Positions 61,101 through 64,000 of a stretch of DNA of 64,000 nt are shown here, one piece after another; the stretch's first letter is position 1; the number at the start of each line of letters is the position of its first letter. The notes under the pieces were generated by a model. The model saw nothing but the letters and a program-made list of their open reading frames with translations, was not told the DNA's origin and ran no database searches. Source of the DNA: Pyrus communis (Eukaryota; Streptophyta; Magnoliopsida; Rosales; Rosaceae); assembly GCF_963583255.1 (NCBI RefSeq), contig NC_084807.1, positions 23,519,572-23,583,571 on the forward strand, given 5' to 3'. The position numbers and the translations under genes were made by a program.

Positions 61101-63861
61101 TATGAGCACATTTCAGAAAAGAATTAGAAGGGGACCCCAGTTTCAGAAACAAATACACAAAGTCTAGTGAGCAATTGTACAGATTGGCATCAAACATAAA
61201 CCAAAAGGTAGTGATAGTAACAATAATACAAAAATGAATGAAACTAAACGTTTATCTAAAATAGCAAAGAAGTTGGCTCTCTTGCCTTCCCAGGCTTCAG
61301 AGCCAGCCGAGATATAAGTGATTTTTCATATCCCGCTTGTTGTGCCTCTGAAACATCAGCTTCATTTTCAATGTTGATCAATTTTACATTTGTTTCAAGG
61401 GCATCAGCTACATCCAGAAGAATTTTTTTCCTTTCTTCTGAAGTCATGGCCTGCAGAGGAAGCGTTACCAAGTTACTTGTTTTGCTAAACTTAGTAGATA
61501 TACGTTGCTAAATAATTATGGGAGTAAGATTGTCAACGACTGCAGAAGTATTTATGAGCAGCAGTCAACATATTAAACTATGTAATCAAAGCAAACAAAG
61601 CTACCTGAAGCCGTCTGGAACTTTCCCTAGCTGCAACTGCCATCCCTCTTGCATCAATTTCTTTAACTGGTGCCCATAAGTGTGCATCTTGATGAAAGAG
61701 GGTACCAATACGTTGCCCTTGAAGAACTTTAAAGATGTTTCCAGCAGCAAACCCACTTAACAAAGAAAGAGATTAGTACACAGTCAAGGACAGCATATCG
61801 AATTTAGATTGCAATGCCATTAAAAACAAAAACTACAAGTATTAATTTAAAATTTTGGAGTATTTGGTACTCTAACTTGTAAGAAGGATGTGAACCACAT
61901 ATTTCTTATTTATCAGTGAATTTTCACCAACCAGAAAACTAACACTACCCTTGAGTTTTCATAAACCCTCCCATGTAACCTCATTATCATAGACAAGTTG
62001 AATGATGATTTTTCTTTTAAACTATAACGAAATGATATAAACATGACATTGAATTTGTATAGTTAAACTGATGCCACAGAATAGCGTAGTTTATCACTCT
62101 GATGACACAACCAAATATCAAAACACACCTGGTGATAACAACAGGGATGCCAGCATAAGCTGCATTGACAGCAGCTTTTACTTTAGCAGTCATACCTCCT
62201 CTTCCCACTCTAGATTTGTCTCCGAAAGTAATTTCAGTCTGATGCTTCTCCTTTATGTACGTATGGATAAGTTTTGAACGTGGGTCACTTGGAGGCCCAC
62301 TATATAGACCATCCACATCACTCAAAAGAATAAGAAGATCAGCCTTTAGCTCCAAAGCCAGTAGAGCTGCCAAACTGTCATTATCCCAAAATATACCATA
62401 TGAATCCTGCAATGAGTGGAATATGTATCGCATGAATACACTTAAATTCCTTAGTGTTTAGAAAAGGAAAATAAGTATGAGATAGTGTAGGTAACGTATT
62501 GCGTTCTTAAGTGGTCCCAATATTTCGTTTCTTTCTTTGTAATCACTTTTTGATTCCCATATTTCCTTTTGTCCATATCCATAATAGCAAGACTAAGATT
62601 GTGATAGTCCTGCCCACAGAATATCAGTACCACAACAAAGTGATAAACACATCAACCATAGAAGAGTATTAAACCTCGTAAGGAGCTCTCCTCGTACTGA
62701 CTGCGTCGTTTTCATTAAATATAGGAATAACCTTCAGAGATAACAACGATTTCATAGTTTCACTGAGTTGCTTTCTGAAATCTCTATCCCTAAAATCGCT
62801 GTCTGTTACAAGAAGTTGAGCTGATGACACATCCAACTGCAAGGGAGAACAAATGAGGCTTAGGAAAAAGAAAAAGATAAATTGAACTGAATTGGGCAAT
62901 AATTAGAAAACTCATATATCTGATGATCCAGCTTTGCTTGTAAGATCTTAAATAACCGAACGTCAAGTCCAAATCAAGGGTTCGATACAGCTTGAGAACA
63001 GATTTAACAGAGGATCAATGCGTTCACCTGACTAAACAAGGTATCGTAGAGAGCCATCAGACAGTTCTGTCCAACAGCTGCACACGCCTTCCCATCAAGT
63101 TCAACGTGTGGTTTCTGGAGATCAGCAAAGCTGCAGCAATTCAATAACTACCAATTAGAATCGAAATTTTTCAGACATAAGAGCCTCTAAAGAAAATATC
63201 TTTAAAGTTATCCAAACAAATGGCAGCAATGTCAATTAGGGACACGATACGAACCTGCTGTTAACTAATTTCCGGTATCTGAGCCGCTGTCTGCCGAGGC
63301 CCACAGCACCAGATGACACCAATATAATCTCATACCCTTGAGAGTTCAACTCCTTCAGCTGCATTTCATATCAAATTAACATTTTCAGACCCGAAAAAAT
63401 GCTCAATTGCATCAGCAATCAATACAAGGGTAAATCAAAGTGTATTGTTCCTCAATTTGCATACCTGCTCACAAAGTGCGCCTAATCTTCCAAGAGCAAT
63501 TCTTCCGTCGTTTCGAGTCACAACGGCAGTCCCGACCTTCATAATCCAACCAAAACATCAACAAAATATTAATCTCATTACTAATCATACTACTAAAACT
63601 CTGAAGATATCAAATTTTCTGCTTCAAATCTTTTGGGGAACTAAAATTTCAATAAATATCTACCAAAAAGACTTCAAATTTGCCAAAAATAAGCTTGTTT
63701 CAAGATCCATTGAGTTCAAAAATGAAAATAAAACTATCTTTTCGAAAAATGACAAAAAAATTGAATTCAGAAATGAATGATTAATGCGGGAAAATATGTA
63801 CCTTGATAACGAGGCGCTTAACGTCTTTGAGGAAAGCTCGAGAACGATCCACTTCCTCCAT
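58177..63861 (-). CDS. P5CS1: Delta-1-pyrroline-5-carboxylate synthase
   Basis: A bifunctional enzyme that converts glutamate to glutamate-semialdehyde, the rate-limiting step of proline synthesis under osmotic stress. Twenty exons from 63861 down to the stop at 58177; boundaries include 63861-63802, 63536-63465, 63358-63255, 63130-63028, 62836-62675, 62406-62129, 61755-61605, 61450-61286, 61094-61017, 60713-60624, 60292-60206, 60082-59996, 59913-59817, 59680-59577, 59434-59359, 59094-58944, 58860-58792, 58609-58543, 58453-58383 and 58258-58177. Phases close exactly to 717 residues, the family length. The N-terminal glutamate kinase shows [21 protein letters not shown] and [12 protein letters not shown]; Phe128 in [10 protein letters not shown], linked to proline feedback in mothbean P5CS (Phe129), is present. 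The reductase half shows [29 protein letters not shown] and [13 protein letters not shown] with its catalytic Cys. The introns after exons 8 and 16 use GC donors. P5CS2 is the alternative name. Confidence 0.96.
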
Positions 63862-64000
63862 TTTTTACTGGTGGAGGTCGGCAGTGGCGAGTCAAAACTC
63901 AGTCGTCAGAACGAGGCAACTCGGAAGCGCGCGGGTCCTTCTTTTTCGGTTATTGAGAGATTTTTTTGGAGATATTTATAAGAAAACTAATGAAAATTAG
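63862..64000 (-). promoter_or_regulatory. P5CS leader, cut by the window edge
   Basis: Only 139 bp of P5CS upstream sequence are present. On the coding strand TATAAATATC, a TATA-box-like site, lies near 63971-63980, about 110 bp before the ATG. Distal promoter elements are outside the window. Confidence 0.5.

Noticed and set aside
63255..63358. Possible frameshift in P5CS exon 3 at the GTGGGC run
   Set aside because: On recount the run has three G, giving [10 protein letters not shown] in frame; total exon length closes to exactly 718 codons including stop.

Overview
This is a 64 kb window of plant nuclear DNA. The evidence is AT-rich intergenic sequence, many short GT-AG introns, (CT)n/(TA)n microsatellites, MITEs, SINEs and LTR retroelements, and proteins clearly of flowering-plant type. 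I think it is a Rosaceae genome, most likely apple or pear (tribe Maleae). That rests on remembering a repeat at about 7345-7535 and a Cassandra-type LTR at 45700-45983 as very common in Malus/Pyrus assemblies; it was not tested by a search.

Layout. 673-875 holds the frameshifted 3' remnant of a tropinone-reductase-like gene. 4946-6555 (+) is a clade A protein phosphatase 2C of the PP2CA/AHG3 type, with a G-box/ABRE cluster and a 408-bp tandem duplication upstream. 13242-17091 (-) is a nine-exon PMT11-type putative methyltransferase. 19243-23426 (+) is a MATH-BTB (BPM) cullin-3 adaptor. 24923-25168 (-) is a small conserved plant protein. 27480-31198 is a mobile-element zone: a foldback MITE, a 1.5-kb non-autonomous hAT element with perfect 8-bp target duplications, a LINE RNase H scrap, and a 472-bp TRIM retrotransposon with identical LTRs. 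32027-36462 (+) is an eleven-exon RCC1-repeat protein. Its 3' end and downstream flank (36099-40293) are duplicated at 40619-45258; the second copy is a pseudogene interrupted by a 1,167-bp solo LTR, and each copy carries private insertions. 45700-45983 is a solo LTR with a 5S-rRNA-like core. 48923-50429 (+) is GDP-mannose pyrophosphorylase (VTC1/CYT1), 52333-54759 (-) a CASP-like membrane protein, 55995-57371 (+) a mitochondrial p32/MAM33 protein, and 58177-63861 (-) a complete twenty-exon delta-1-pyrroline-5-carboxylate synthase (P5CS).

Functional picture. Several genes touch stress physiology: ABA co-receptor phosphatase, ascorbate precursor synthesis, proline synthesis, and a BTB/MATH ubiquitin-ligase adaptor. 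They are separately transcribed and do not form an operon-like unit. The order PMT11 - BPM - GMPP - p32 - P5CS matches my recollection of the Arabidopsis At2g39750-At2g39800 interval, so this is best seen as conserved eudicot microsynteny with lineage-specific transposon accumulation. I found no clearly new gene system. The most unusual items are the mobile elements, the partial RCC1 duplication with datable nested insertions, and two non-canonical GC-AG introns in P5CS. Exon limits were placed by hand from splice signals, reading-frame phase and family similarity.
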